Shown one piece after another: positions 1-7,905 of a DNA stretch of 64,000 nucleotides. The stretch comes from Kineosporia rhizophila. Its GTDB lineage: Bacteria > Actinomycetota > Actinomycetes > Actinomycetales > Kineosporiaceae. Position 1 is the stretch's first letter. Every line of letters starts with the position of its first letter. The DNA lies in contig NZ_JAJSOH010000008.1 in assembly GCF_021277265.1 (NCBI RefSeq), positions 1 through 64,000 on the forward strand, written 5' to 3'. The notes beneath the pieces are model-generated. The model worked only from the letters and a program-made list of their open reading frames with translations. It was not told the origin of the DNA and ran no database searches. Position numbers and translations under genes: made by a program.

Positions 1-749
1 GGGCCCCACGAAGGATCGGGGACGCCGGGCGGCCGGGTCTTGCGGCGGGGGGCCTTGCCGGCGGCCGAGTCGCCCGGGTCTTTGGCGCCAGGCCACGCCT
101 TGGCCGCCCGGGCGGCCAGGACGAACGACTTGCGCAGGGGAGTGCCCTCGAACCCGTCGGGCAGCAGGAGCGGTCTGAGGCCTGCGCCGCTGCCGTCTTC
201 GAAGCCGGTGAAGGTGAGCCCGAACATCTCGAAGGTCTCGCGCTCGTGCCAGGCGACCCCCGGCCAGAGCGCGGTGAGACTGGGCAGACTGAGGGTGGTT
301 TCGGGCACCCGGGTGCGCAGCAGGAGGCGGCGGACGACGCGGTCGGGCGAGCCGAACGAGTCGGTGGCGGCGAGGTGGAGGAGCACGTCGAGACCGGCCG
401 GGTCGGCGTCGGGTTCGTCGACGGCCGAGAGCCAGTCGAGGAAGTCGAGCCCCAACTGGTCACGGGCGCAGGTGGCGGCGGCCACCCAGCCGGCGGCGGG
501 TACGTCGACCACCGGGGTGCCCGCGCCGTCGGCGGTGACCGTGACCAGGGCGGAGGACCTGGAGGTGGGCGGGGCTGACTCCGGAGCGTCGGACTGCCCG
601 GGCTCACCGTCTGCAGCGGCCCGGTCGGTGGGCCCGCCCTGGTCGGCCCCCGCAGGTGTGCCGACCCCAGCCTTACTGAGCGCCGCCGTGAACCACGCGG
701 TGAGCTGGTTGGCGTCGGGCGAAATGCGGCTTGGCAGTGCTGAGCTCAT
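1..749 (-). CDS. nuoC: NADH-quinone oxidoreductase subunit C (3' end outside window)
   Basis: Peripheral-arm subunit of respiratory complex I, which sits with NuoD beside the quinone site. The minus-strand frame starts at an ATG at 749 that overlaps the nuoB stop by 4 bp (ATGA) and stays open to the window edge. The family signature is visible as [11 protein letters not shown] followed by FTGFEDG and [20 protein letters not shown] Ser/Ala/Pro-rich stretch of about 60 residues follows the N-terminus. The last residues seen ([10 protein letters not shown]) look like a C-terminus, so little is missing. It continues the nuoA-nuoB operon; nuoD is expected next, beyond the edge (inference). Confidence 0.9.
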   Translation of the reverse strand, partial: MSSALPSRISPDANQLTAWFTAALSKAGVGTPAGADQGGPTDRAAADGEPGQSDAPESAPPTSRSSALVTVTADGAGTPVVDVPAAGWVAAATCARDQLGLDFLDWLSAVDEPDADPAGLDVLLHLAATDSFGSPDRVVRRLLLRTRVPETTLSLPSLTALWPGVAWHERETFEMFGLTFTGFEDGSGAGLRPLLLPDGFEGTPLRKSFVLAARAAKAWPGAKDPGDSAAGKAPRRKTRPPGVPDPSWG

Positions 750-1390
750 GCCGGGCTGCCCTCGACCAGGCCCCGGTTGAGCGAGGCAGCGCCCCGACGG
801 CGGGAGCCGTAGCGCCGGGCCAGGTTCTCGTCGGCGATCTTCTCCTGCAGCTTCACGATGCCCTGCAGCAACGCCTCGGGGCGCGGCGGGCAGCCGGGCA
901 CGTAGACGTCGACCGGGATGATCTGGTCGACCCCCTTGGTGACGCAGTACGAGTCCCAGTAGGGGCCGCCCGAGTTGGAGCAGGCGCCGAACGAGATGGC
1001 GTATTTCGGCTCGGGCATCTGTTCCCACAGCCGGCGCACGGCCGGGGCCATCTTGTCGGTGACGGTGCCCGACACCACCATCAGGTCGGCCTGCCGGGGG
1101 CCGTTGGCGAACGGGATCACGCCGAGGCGGATGAAGTCGTGACGGGCCATGCTGGCGGCGATGAACTCGATGGCACAGCAGGCCAGACCGAAGTTGAACA
1201 CCCAGAGCGAGTAGCGCCGGCCCCAGTTGAGCACCAGCCGAAGTGGATGCGGCGCAACCGCAGCCAGGGCACCCAGGCCTGCTGACCCGTCTTCAATTTC
1301 GTGCTCGTGCGGTTGCCGCAGAACCGGCATCGGCAGCGCGGTCTTCGGCGAGACCGGCCGGCTGCCGCTGCCCGGCCGGGTCAGATCCAT
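746..1390 (-). CDS. nuoB: NADH-quinone oxidoreductase subunit B
   Basis: Complex I subunit that carries cluster N2, the last iron-sulfur cluster before quinone. The 214 residues include the tandem cysteines C71-C72 in [10 protein letters not shown], then C137 (FGACSNSGG) and C167 ([11 protein letters not shown]), the four N2 ligands known for the family. The first 45 residues or so are a poorly conserved extension. The start overlaps the end of nuoA by 10 bp and the stop overlaps nuoC by 4 bp, so the three genes are probably translationally coupled. Confidence 0.96.
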   Translation of the reverse strand: MDLTRPGSGSRPVSPKTALPMPVLRQPHEHEIEDGSAGLGALAAVAPHPLRLVLNWGRRYSLWVFNFGLACCAIEFIAASMARHDFIRLGVIPFANGPRQADLMVVSGTVTDKMAPAVRRLWEQMPEPKYAISFGACSNSGGPYWDSYCVTKGVDQIIPVDVYVPGCPPRPEALLQGIVKLQEKIADENLARRYGSRRRGAASLNRGLVEGSPA

Positions 1391-1743
1391 CGCAGGACCC
1401 CACGGCGCACGGCGTGGATCAGGCCGATCGCGATCACGCCGAGGAACACGCCCATCTCGGCCAGGGTGGCCCAGCCCAGGTCTTTCACCACGGTGACCCA
1501 GGGGAACAGGTACACCGCGTCGACCGCGAAGATCAGGTACAGAAAGGCGTAGAGGTAGTAGCGGATCTGGCTCTGCGCCCAGCCGTGGCCGACCGGATCG
1601 ACGCCGCTCTCGTAGGTGAGGGTCTTCTCGGGCGAGGGCACGCGCGGGCGCAGCGCCCGGGCCGCCCCGATGCCTCCGACGAACAGCAGCGCGCCGGCGG
1701 CGATCACGGCGGCGACGACCAGGTAAGTCTCCAGGCCCTCCAT
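1381..1743 (-). CDS. nuoA: NADH-quinone oxidoreductase subunit A
   Basis: Small membrane subunit of complex I. The 120 residues show three hydrophobic spans (about 7-30, 62-84 and 92-112) and the conserved [14 protein letters not shown] loop between spans 1 and 2, followed by [22 protein letters not shown]. Length is normal for NuoA. It is the first gene of the minus-strand nuoA-nuoB-nuoC run. The upstream acetyltransferase gene ends only 40 bp away on the same strand, so part of the transcription may come from there. Confidence 0.96.
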   Translation of the reverse strand: MEGLETYLVVAAVIAAGALLFVGGIGAARALRPRVPSPEKTLTYESGVDPVGHGWAQSQIRYYLYAFLYLIFAVDAVYLFPWVTVVKDLGWATLAEMGVFLGVIAIGLIHAVRRGVLRWI

Positions 1744-1783
1744 GGGAAAGGACTCTACCCAGGGGGCCCGACAGAATCGGGTC

Positions 1784-2104
1784 TCAAGTGCGGGGGGCGG
1801 AGGGGAGACCGAAGACGGCGCGGCGACCGGCGGGGACGAGGTCGAGGTAGTCGGGGTGCTTGTCGATGAAGGCCTTGACGAAGGGGCAGATCGGGAGCAC
1901 CTGGGAATCGCGCTCGCGCAGGTCGTCCAGGGTCTGGCGGATCAGCTGCGTGGCCAGGCCCTGCCCGCCGAAGCGCTCACCGATCTCGGTGTGCACCAGG
2001 CTCACCACCGGCCCCAGGCCGCGGTGCTCGGTGAAGCCGGCCAGCTCGTCGTCCACCCAGATCTCGAAACGGTTCTTTTCCTGGTTCTCTCTCACTTCGG
2101 CCAT
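1784..2104 (-). CDS. YjdJ-type GNAT N-acetyltransferase
   Basis: Small acetyltransferase-like protein of about 106 residues when started at the ATG at 2104 (MAEVREN). An ATG at 2113 is the alternative; the longer open frame upstream overlaps the neighbouring gene and looks non-coding. The core matches the compact GCN5-related family: beta strands around RFEIWVDDELAG, VVSLVHTEIGERFGGQGLATQLIR for acetyl-CoA binding, and the ending VLPICPFVKAFIDKHPDY. Substrate is unknown for this family. It lies upstream of nuoA on the same strand and is divergent from the kinase gene at 2135 across 30 bp. Confidence 0.85.
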   Translation of the reverse strand: MAEVRENQEKNRFEIWVDDELAGFTEHRGLGPVVSLVHTEIGERFGGQGLATQLIRQTLDDLRERDSQVLPICPFVKAFIDKHPDYLDLVPAGRRAVFGLPSAPRT

Positions 2105-2134
2105 GCGCCCCATCGAATCATCTAGCGTGCCCGG

Positions 2135-2908
2135 ATGAGCACGCCCCTCCCGCCCGCGACCATCGCCGACGAGATCCACGGCTACGAGTGGGTCCGCGAC
2201 ACGGTCGGGCAGTCCGGCAACGCCGTTCACCGGCTGCGCGGTCCGGGACGCGATCTCTTCCTCAAACACGGACGGGGCGAGGCGGCCGAGGAGGTCACCG
2301 ACGAGATGGTGCGGCTGGCCTGGTTACGCGGGCGGATCCCGGCGCCGGAAGTCGTCCGCTTCGTGCGCAGCCCCGAAGACGCCTGGCTGCTCACCACCGC
2401 CCTGCCCGGCCGCAGCGCCCTGCTGGAGATCGAGGCCGACGCCGAGCGGGTGGTCGACGCGCTGGCCGACTTCACCCGCCGGCTGCACGCCCTCGATGCC
2501 GACACCTGCCCGTTCGTCGCCGGTCACGCCTTCCGGCTGCGCCACGCCCGGGCCAACATCGACGCCGGCCGGGTCGACGCGGACGACTTCGACGAAGAGC
2601 GCCAGGGCTGGACCCCCGAGCAGGTCTGGCAGGAGCTCACCGCCCTGCTGCCGCTGGAAGCCGGCCGGGTGGTGACCCACGGCGACCTCTCCCTGGACAA
2701 CGTGCTGCTCAGCAACGGCGAGGTCACCGGCCTGCTCGACGTCGGCCGGCTCGGGCTGGCCGACCGCTACCAGGACCTCGGCATCCTCTCGAACGCGCTG
2801 GGCGGGTTCGGCGCCGATCTGCGCGCCCGGTTCCTCCAGCGTTACGGCGAGACCGAGCCGGATCTGCGCCGGTTGTCCTTTCATGTACTTCTGGACGAGT
2901 TGTTCTGA
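2135..2908 (+). CDS. APH(3')-like aminoglycoside phosphotransferase
   Basis: Kinase-like protein of 257 residues resembling aminoglycoside 3'-phosphotransferases, which transfer phosphate from ATP to the drug. The catalytic segment VVTHGDLSLDNVLL, the metal-binding segment LLDVGRLGLADRYQDL and the C-terminal VLLDELF are all present, in the order and spacing of APH(3') enzymes. Length is normal for the family. It lies alone between a divergent acetyltransferase gene and an ABC importer, with no mobile-element marks, so it is probably an intrinsic chromosomal gene. Whether it confers resistance or phosphorylates another substrate cannot be told from sequence. Confidence 0.88.
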   Translation: MSTPLPPATIADEIHGYEWVRDTVGQSGNAVHRLRGPGRDLFLKHGRGEAAEEVTDEMVRLAWLRGRIPAPEVVRFVRSPEDAWLLTTALPGRSALLEIEADAERVVDALADFTRRLHALDADTCPFVAGHAFRLRHARANIDAGRVDADDFDEERQGWTPEQVWQELTALLPLEAGRVVTHGDLSLDNVLLSNGEVTGLLDVGRLGLADRYQDLGILSNALGGFGADLRARFLQRYGETEPDLRRLSFHVLLDELF

Positions 2909-3033
2909 CCTTGCGGAGAAACTTCCGGTCGGGTCGGGGTCATCCGCGACCGAACACGTGAACACCCTCGGAGGGCCGAACCGGGCAGGGCTAGACTCAG
3001 CCGCCGAAACCATGCGCTGACCTTGGAGTATTC

Positions 3034-3912
3034 ATGTCCCGCCGACTGCCTGCCGCAGGATCTGCCCTCATCGCCCTGCTGGCCGTCGCCGCCTGTGCCC
3101 CGGCCGACTCCGAAGACGAGGCGGGCACCGGCTCCTCGGCGTCGGCCAGCACCTCGGCCTCCTGCGCCCCGGCCGATCTGGACACCCTGGCCGCCGGCAC
3201 GCTGACCGTCGGCACCGACACCCCGGCTTACACGCCGTGGTTCCAGGACAACGACCCGACCAACGGCAAGGGCTTCGAGTCCGCCGTGGCGTACGCCGTG
3301 GCCGAGCAGCTCGGCTACACGAACGACCAGGTCAAGTGGGAGACGGTGGGCTTCAACGCGGCGGTGCAGCCGGGCGCCAAGACCTTCGACTTCGACATCA
3401 ACCAGTTCTCGATCACCGACGAGCGCAAAGAGGCCGTGGACTTCTCCTCCGGCTACTACGACGTCGCCCAGGCGGTCGTGACGATCAAGGGCAGCAAGGC
3501 CGCCGGGGCCACCTCGCTGGCCGACCTCAAGGACGTCAAGCTCGGTGCGCAGGTGGGCACCACCAGCTACAAGGCGATCGAGGAGCAGATCCAGCCGTCC
3601 TCGAAGCCGGCCGTGTACGACGACAACGACAAGGCCAAGCTGGCGCTGAACAACGGCCAGATCGACGCCCTGGTGGTGGACCTGCCCACCGCGCTGTACC
3701 TGGCCGCCGCCGAGCTGGACAACGGCGTCGTGGTCGGCCAGCTGCCCGCCGCCGGTGACAGCGCGGAGCAGTTCGGTCTGCTCCTGGCCAAGGACAGCCC
3801 GCTGACCGACTGCGTCTCCGACGCGGTCGACGCGCTGCGCGCAGACGGCACGCTGGAGAAGCTCGAGACCGAGTGGCTGACCGAGTCGGCCGGCGCGCCC
3901 GAACTGAAGTGA
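3034..3912 (+). CDS. Polar amino-acid ABC transporter, substrate-binding lipoprotein
   Basis: Extracellular binding protein of a polar amino-acid importer, family 3 type. It has a lipoprotein signal (MSRRLPA, hydrophobic core, then VAAC with the lipidated cysteine near residue 21), a Ser/Ala-rich linker, and a binding domain opening with LTVGTDTPAYTPWF. It also has FDFDINQFSITDERKEAVDFS, typical of glutamine/glutamate-binding proteins. A GGAG Shine-Dalgarno lies 6 nt before the ATG. The stop overlaps the permease start by 4 bp. The exact substrate is not determined; glutamate, glutamine or another polar amino acid is likely. Confidence 0.92.
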   Translation: MSRRLPAAGSALIALLAVAACAPADSEDEAGTGSSASASTSASCAPADLDTLAAGTLTVGTDTPAYTPWFQDNDPTNGKGFESAVAYAVAEQLGYTNDQVKWETVGFNAAVQPGAKTFDFDINQFSITDERKEAVDFSSGYYDVAQAVVTIKGSKAAGATSLADLKDVKLGAQVGTTSYKAIEEQIQPSSKPAVYDDNDKAKLALNNGQIDALVVDLPTALYLAAAELDNGVVVGQLPAAGDSAEQFGLLLAKDSPLTDCVSDAVDALRADGTLEKLETEWLTESAGAPELK

Positions 3913-4778
3913 GCAGCCCGGACACGCTCGACGACTGGAGCCCTTCACCCCGGCAGCTCGAACGCGACGCCTACCGGCGGCGCCGGAGCCTGCAGTCGCT
4001 CCTGATCGCCGTGATCAGCACCGTGGTCGTGGGAGGTGCGCTGATCGCCGGGGTGGTCAGCGCACCCGGCTGGGACCGCACCCGGGAGACGTTCTTCAAC
4101 TGGGACAAGGCCGTGGAGTCGTTCCCGGCCGTCCTCGAGGGCTTCTGGGTCAACGTCCAGGTCTTCCTGGTCAGCGCGGTCTGCGTGCTGCTGGTGGGCC
4201 TGCTCCTGGCCGTGCTGAAGACGCTGCGTGGACCGGTCTTCTGGCCATTGCGCGCCCTGGCCACGGTCTACGTGGACGTCTTCCGCGGCCTGCCTCTGAT
4301 CCTGGTCCTGCTGCTGGTCGGGTTCGGGGTGCCGGCGCTCAACCTGACCGGGGTGCCCACCGACCCGATCGTGCTGGGCTGCGTGGCCCTGGTGCTGACC
4401 TACTCGGCCTACGTGGCCGAGGTGTTCCGGGCCGGCATCGAGTCGGTGCACCCCAGCCAGCGGGCCGCGGCCCGGTCGCTGGGTCTGAGCGGGCCGCAGA
4501 GCATGCGTTACGTGGTGCTGCCGCAGGCCGTGCGCCGGGTCGTCCCGCCGCTGCTGAACGACCTGGCCTCGCTGACCAAGGACTCGGGCCTGATCTCGGT
4601 GCTCGGGGCGGCCATCGACGCCGTCCGGGCCGCCCAGATCGAGACCGCGACCAGCTTCAACTTCACCCCGTACGTGGTGGCCGGGGTGCTCTTCCTGATC
4701 CTGACCATCCCGCTGACCCGGATCACCGACCGGGTGTCGCGGCGGTACGGGGCCGTCCCCGGCGGAGGCCACCTGTGA
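3909..4778 (+). CDS. Polar amino-acid ABC transporter permease (HisMQ type)
   Basis: Membrane subunit of the importer. Translation most likely starts at GTG 3909, giving a GTGA overlap with the upstream stop and 289 residues; an upstream ATG at 3873 would lie inside the binding-protein gene. A basic N-terminus precedes about five to six hydrophobic spans. The ATPase-docking loop EVFRAGIESVHPSQRAAARSLGLS matches the EAA motif of the HisM/GlnP permeases. A second partner permease is absent, so it probably works as a homodimer (inference). Confidence 0.93.
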   Translation: MSSPDTLDDWSPSPRQLERDAYRRRRSLQSLLIAVISTVVVGGALIAGVVSAPGWDRTRETFFNWDKAVESFPAVLEGFWVNVQVFLVSAVCVLLVGLLLAVLKTLRGPVFWPLRALATVYVDVFRGLPLILVLLLVGFGVPALNLTGVPTDPIVLGCVALVLTYSAYVAEVFRAGIESVHPSQRAAARSLGLSGPQSMRYVVLPQAVRRVVPPLLNDLASLTKDSGLISVLGAAIDAVRAAQIETATSFNFTPYVVAGVLFLILTIPLTRITDRVSRRYGAVPGGGHL

Positions 4779-5521
4779 GCGGGCTGCTCAGCGTCCAGAA
4801 CCTGCGCAAGACCTACGGGCCCAGCGTGGTGCTGCGCGACCTGAGCCTGGACGTGGCCGAGCACGACGTGGTGGTCCTGATCGGGGCCTCCGGCTCGGGC
4901 AAGTCCACTCTGCTGCGCTGTATCGACCTGCTGGAGACGGTCGACGACGGGGTGATCGAGCTGCAGGGGCAGGACATCACCGACCCCCGGGTGAACGCCG
5001 ACGAGGTGCGCGCGAAGATCGGCATCGTCTTCCAGTCGTTCAACCTCTTCCCCCACCTCAGCGTGCTGGACAACATCACGCTGGCGCCCCGCAAGGTGCA
5101 CAAGGTGCCCGCCGAGCAGGCCCGCGAGCGCGCTCTGGCGATGCTCGACCGGGTCGGCCTGCGGCACCGGGCCGACGCTCATCCGGACCATCTGTCCGGC
5201 GGTCAGCAGCAGCGCGTGGCGATCGCCCGCTCGCTGGTGAACGACCCCGTGCTGATGCTGTTCGACGAGGTCACCTCGGCGCTCGACCCGGAACTGGTCG
5301 GGGAGGTGCTGGCCATGCTGCGCGACCTGAAGTCCGAGGGCATGACCATGCTGGTGGCCACCCACGAGATGGGTTTCGCCCGGCAGGTGGCCGACGAGGT
5401 GTGCTTCCTCGACGGCGGGCGGGTACTGGAACGGGGGGCGCCCGAACAGGTCCTGGGCGAGCCCACCGAGGAGCGCACCCGCCAGTTCCTGAGGCGGATC
5501 ATCGAAGCCGGGCGGTTGTAG
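4775..5521 (+). CDS. Polar amino-acid ABC transporter ATP-binding protein (GlnQ type)
   Basis: Cytoplasmic ATPase that powers the importer. Its 248 residues carry the Walker A motif GASGSGKST, Q-loop FQSFNLFPH, signature LSGGQQQRVAIARSL, Walker B LMLFDEVTSALDPE and the switch histidine in ATHEMGFA, all in normal order. GTG 4775 overlaps the permease stop by 4 bp, so the three genes form one operon. A strong hairpin overlaps its stop codon and probably ends the transcript. Confidence 0.96.
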   Translation: MSGLLSVQNLRKTYGPSVVLRDLSLDVAEHDVVVLIGASGSGKSTLLRCIDLLETVDDGVIELQGQDITDPRVNADEVRAKIGIVFQSFNLFPHLSVLDNITLAPRKVHKVPAEQARERALAMLDRVGLRHRADAHPDHLSGGQQQRVAIARSLVNDPVLMLFDEVTSALDPELVGEVLAMLRDLKSEGMTMLVATHEMGFARQVADEVCFLDGGRVLERGAPEQVLGEPTEERTRQFLRRIIEAGRL

Positions 5522-5533
5522 CAACCGCCCGGC
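5507..5533 (+). terminator. Hairpin terminator of the amino-acid importer operon
   Basis: A perfect 12-bp stem (GCCGGGCGGTTG paired with its complement) with a 3-nt loop spans the stop codon of the ATPase gene. It has no clear T-tract, as is common in actinobacteria, and lies between convergent genes. Confidence 0.75.
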
Positions 5534-5548
5534 TCTGGGTGGGACAGG

Positions 5549-6034
5549 TCAGACGAGGTCCTTGGCGAAGTACTGCGAGCCCGCCTCGTCGGCGTAGATG
5601 CCGAAGTTCTGGTGCGGCCGGTAGCCCGAGTTCTGGTACAGCGAGACCGCCTCGGGCTGCTGGTCACCGGTCTCCAGCACCAGCCGCCGGTAGCCCAGCA
5701 CCACGGCCCGCTGCTCGGCTGCGCTGAGCAGCTTGCGGGCCAGCCCACGACGCCGGAAGGCCGGCCGCACGTACATCCGCTTCATCTCCGCGCACTGCTC
5801 CCCGCCCGCCGCGTGTTCCCTCACGCCCACGCATCCAGCCAGCTCGCCCCCCACCTCGGCGACCACGAAGAGGCCGGCCGGCGGGGTGAACTCACCCGGC
5901 TCGACCGGGGTCTCGTCCTGCCCGCCGTAGCGGGTCACATACTCCTGCTGGAGTTCGGCGATCAGGGTGATCGCCTCGGGGCTGTCGAAAGGGGCGTCGC
6001 GGAGGACGAGATCGGTTACGGGAGAGTTGCTCAC
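5549..6034 (-). CDS. GNAT family N-acetyltransferase
   Basis: Acetyl-CoA-dependent N-acetyltransferase of about 161 residues. The acetyl-CoA segment reads MKRMYVRPAFRRRGLARKLLSAAE (motif A, with RRGLAR as the pyrophosphate loop), followed by YRRLVLETGDQQPEAVSLYQNSGY (motif B). The N-terminal part includes QQEYVTRYGGQDE, as in actinobacterial relatives. GTG 6034 is preferred because it gives a GTGA overlap with the upstream VOC gene; an ATG at 6043 is possible. Substrate unknown. Convergent with the importer operon. Confidence 0.88.
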   Translation of the reverse strand: MSNSPVTDLVLRDAPFDSPEAITLIAELQQEYVTRYGGQDETPVEPGEFTPPAGLFVVAEVGGELAGCVGVREHAAGGEQCAEMKRMYVRPAFRRRGLARKLLSAAEQRAVVLGYRRLVLETGDQQPEAVSLYQNSGYRPHQNFGIYADEAGSQYFAKDLV

Positions 6035-6390
6035 GGCTCCCATAGTTCCACGGGGTTGCCCTCCGGGTCGTACACCCGGGCGAAGCGCCCGTTGGGGTAC
6101 ACCTCCGGATCGACCTCCACCTCGATGCCGGAGGCCCGCAACTGCCGCACCATGGCGTCCAGGTCACGGACCCGGAAATTCACCATCCATTGCTGGGCCG
6201 CGCGCCCGAAGTGCTCGGTCTCTTCGGCGAAGGCGGCGAACACGGTCGGCCCGGACTGTGAATACCAGGGCTCCTCCGCATAGGTGAGGGGCACCGGGGT
6301 CACCCCGAGATGCTCCTCGTACCAGGCTGCCAGTCTCTCCGGATCTCTGCTTCGGAAGAACAGACCCCCGATACCCGTCACGCGTTCCAC
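6031..6390 (-). CDS. VOC (glyoxalase/bleomycin-resistance fold) family protein
   Basis: Single-domain VOC protein of about 119 residues. The start is taken at GTG 6390 (VERVTGIGGLFFRSRDPERLAAWYEEHLGV), where family similarity begins; the open frame continues upstream without similarity and with no ATG until 6624. Later strands (WMVNFRVRDLDAMVRQLRASG, FARVYDPEGNPVELWEP) give the usual paired beta-alpha-beta-beta-beta layout with a terminal metal-type Glu. It is coupled by a 4-bp overlap to the acetyltransferase downstream. Function is unknown; members include glyoxalases and drug-binding proteins. Confidence 0.8.
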   Translation of the reverse strand: MERVTGIGGLFFRSRDPERLAAWYEEHLGVTPVPLTYAEEPWYSQSGPTVFAAFAEETEHFGRAAQQWMVNFRVRDLDAMVRQLRASGIEVEVDPEVYPNGRFARVYDPEGNPVELWEP

Positions 6391-7223
6391 GAATGGGAAT
6401 ACTGCCAGAACGACCGCGATCCGACCGCTCGGAGTGGTTGTCGCATTCCGCCGGAGCCTCGGGCAGGCCCCCGGAAACCGGAAGAATGCGCAGGTCAGGA
6501 ATGGGATTAAGGCATACGGCAGGCCGGTGAATCGAGGGCTAATCCCGTCGCGGGCTCTCCTCACCGCACTGACGGCGCACTTTCGATGCACTGCCGGTGC
6601 GCTTCGCTGGCGGATCGCGGCCATCAGCGTTCCTTGGTTGCTTCAGCACGGCGACCGTGCGGGATTTCCGGTGCAGTTGAAGGGCTGATCAGAGGCCGTG
6701 GGAGGCCCATTGTTGTGGCGCCGGGTGCCGAAATTGGGCAAGCGGTCAAACTATGGACGGGTGGCGCGCCTAGGGCGCGAGCGACCGGTTCCGTGGTGGT
6801 TACGTTGAGTGACGCGCGCGGTGCCGGCTCAGCGTCGGCTCGTGCGTGCGGCGGGCGGGCGCCGCGCCGGGGATGAGCGGATCGCCACCAAGGCCGGCGC
6901 CCGGATACGTCGGGTGTGCGGATCTGGGAGCGATTCCATGACGGGCGGTCGCACGTTGCCGGTGCGATTGGGTCCGGTGGGGAAATCTGGGCAGCTCATA
7001 CGGGTAATTCCGGTGATCGGACCGATCCTCGGGCCGGGGCCGCTAATATTCTCAATGGTCGCGGGTCGGTCCGGTAAGCCCGATCCGGCGACCGCCGGAT
7101 TCGGCGTCCAATCCGAAAATATTTATGGTCGCACCAGGTGCGTGTTCTCCCGGCCCTAAAGGGCCAGGAGGTGCCCCCCGTTCCGGCCGGGTCTTTTGTC
7201 GGAACGCATGTGAGGTCGGTGAG
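6391..7223. other. 833-bp intergenic region
   Basis: No convincing gene is seen on either strand. The region holds two look-alike AT-rich words, AATATT followed shortly by ATGGTCGC, near 7045-7065 and 7118-7136. It also holds one copy of a short hairpin repeat (7154-7178) just before the TetR gene. The two AT-rich words could be operator half-sites for that regulator (inference). Confidence 0.5.
7154..7178 (+). repeat. Short dispersed hairpin repeat, copy A
   Basis: A 25-bp word beginning CCCTAAAGGGCC and ending GGAGGTGCCCCC. It matches copy B at 20893-20917 at 23 of 25 positions. With the bases on its left it can fold as CTCC-GGCCC / GGGCC-GGAG around a TAAA loop. It lies between genes here but inside a coding region in the other copy. 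Confidence 0.6.
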
Positions 7224-7847
7224 GTGGCGCGGCAGCAGGCAGAGATCCGGCGCGAGGAGATTCTCCGGTCGGCCGCGACGGTGGTCGCCCGGAAGGGATT
7301 CGCGCGTACCCGGGTCGCGGATGTCGCCGCCGAGCTCGGAATCAGTCCCGGCCTGGTCTTTTACCATTTCGATTCCAAAGAACGACTGCTGTCGGAAGCA
7401 TTTGTGCTGGCCTCCGACCGGGAACTGGCGGCGATGGAGGCGGTGGTCGCCGGGCCGGGCTCGCACACCGAGCGGCTGCGCAACGTGATCGGTCTGTACC
7501 AGCAGGTCCCGGTGGAACCGGCCGACCTGGAGGGGTGGTCGCGCAACATCGACGCCTGGGCCGAGGGCCGCTACACCGACGAGATCCGCGAGGTGGTCCG
7601 GCGCAACGACACCCGCCGGCGGCACGGCCTGACCCGGCTGGTCACGCAGGGGGTCGAGGCCGGCGAGTTCGAGTGCGCGGACCCCTCGGAGGCGGCGCTG
7701 CGGATCTGCGTCATGCTCGACGGCCTGGTCGTGGCCACCCAGGTCAGAGGCACGCTCTCACGCGGCCGGGCCCGGGTCTGGGCCGACGAGTACGCCGCCC
7801 ACGAGCTCGGTCTGAGCGCGCTGATGCTGCCTCCCGCCCAGCGCTGA
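7224..7847 (+). CDS. TetR/AcrR family transcriptional regulator
   Basis: DNA-binding regulator of 207 residues when started at GTG 7224 ([17 protein letters not shown]), behind a GAGGTCGGTGAG ribosome-binding stretch. The N-terminal helix-turn-helix is clear: [31 protein letters not shown]. The C-terminal half (about 60-205) is a helical ligand-binding domain of the TetR_C_6 kind, with [22 protein letters not shown]. It lies 58 bp upstream of the nuoI operon in the same direction, so it could control that operon or itself; neither is shown by the sequence. Confidence 0.88.
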   Translation: MARQQAEIRREEILRSAATVVARKGFARTRVADVAAELGISPGLVFYHFDSKERLLSEAFVLASDRELAAMEAVVAGPGSHTERLRNVIGLYQQVPVEPADLEGWSRNIDAWAEGRYTDEIREVVRRNDTRRRHGLTRLVTQGVEAGEFECADPSEAALRICVMLDGLVVATQVRGTLSRGRARVWADEYAAHELGLSALMLPPAQR

Positions 7848-7905
7848 GTCGCGGACGCGCCGGATCCACGCCCCTCGGAACCGCAAAACACGGCAGGATG
7901 CAGCG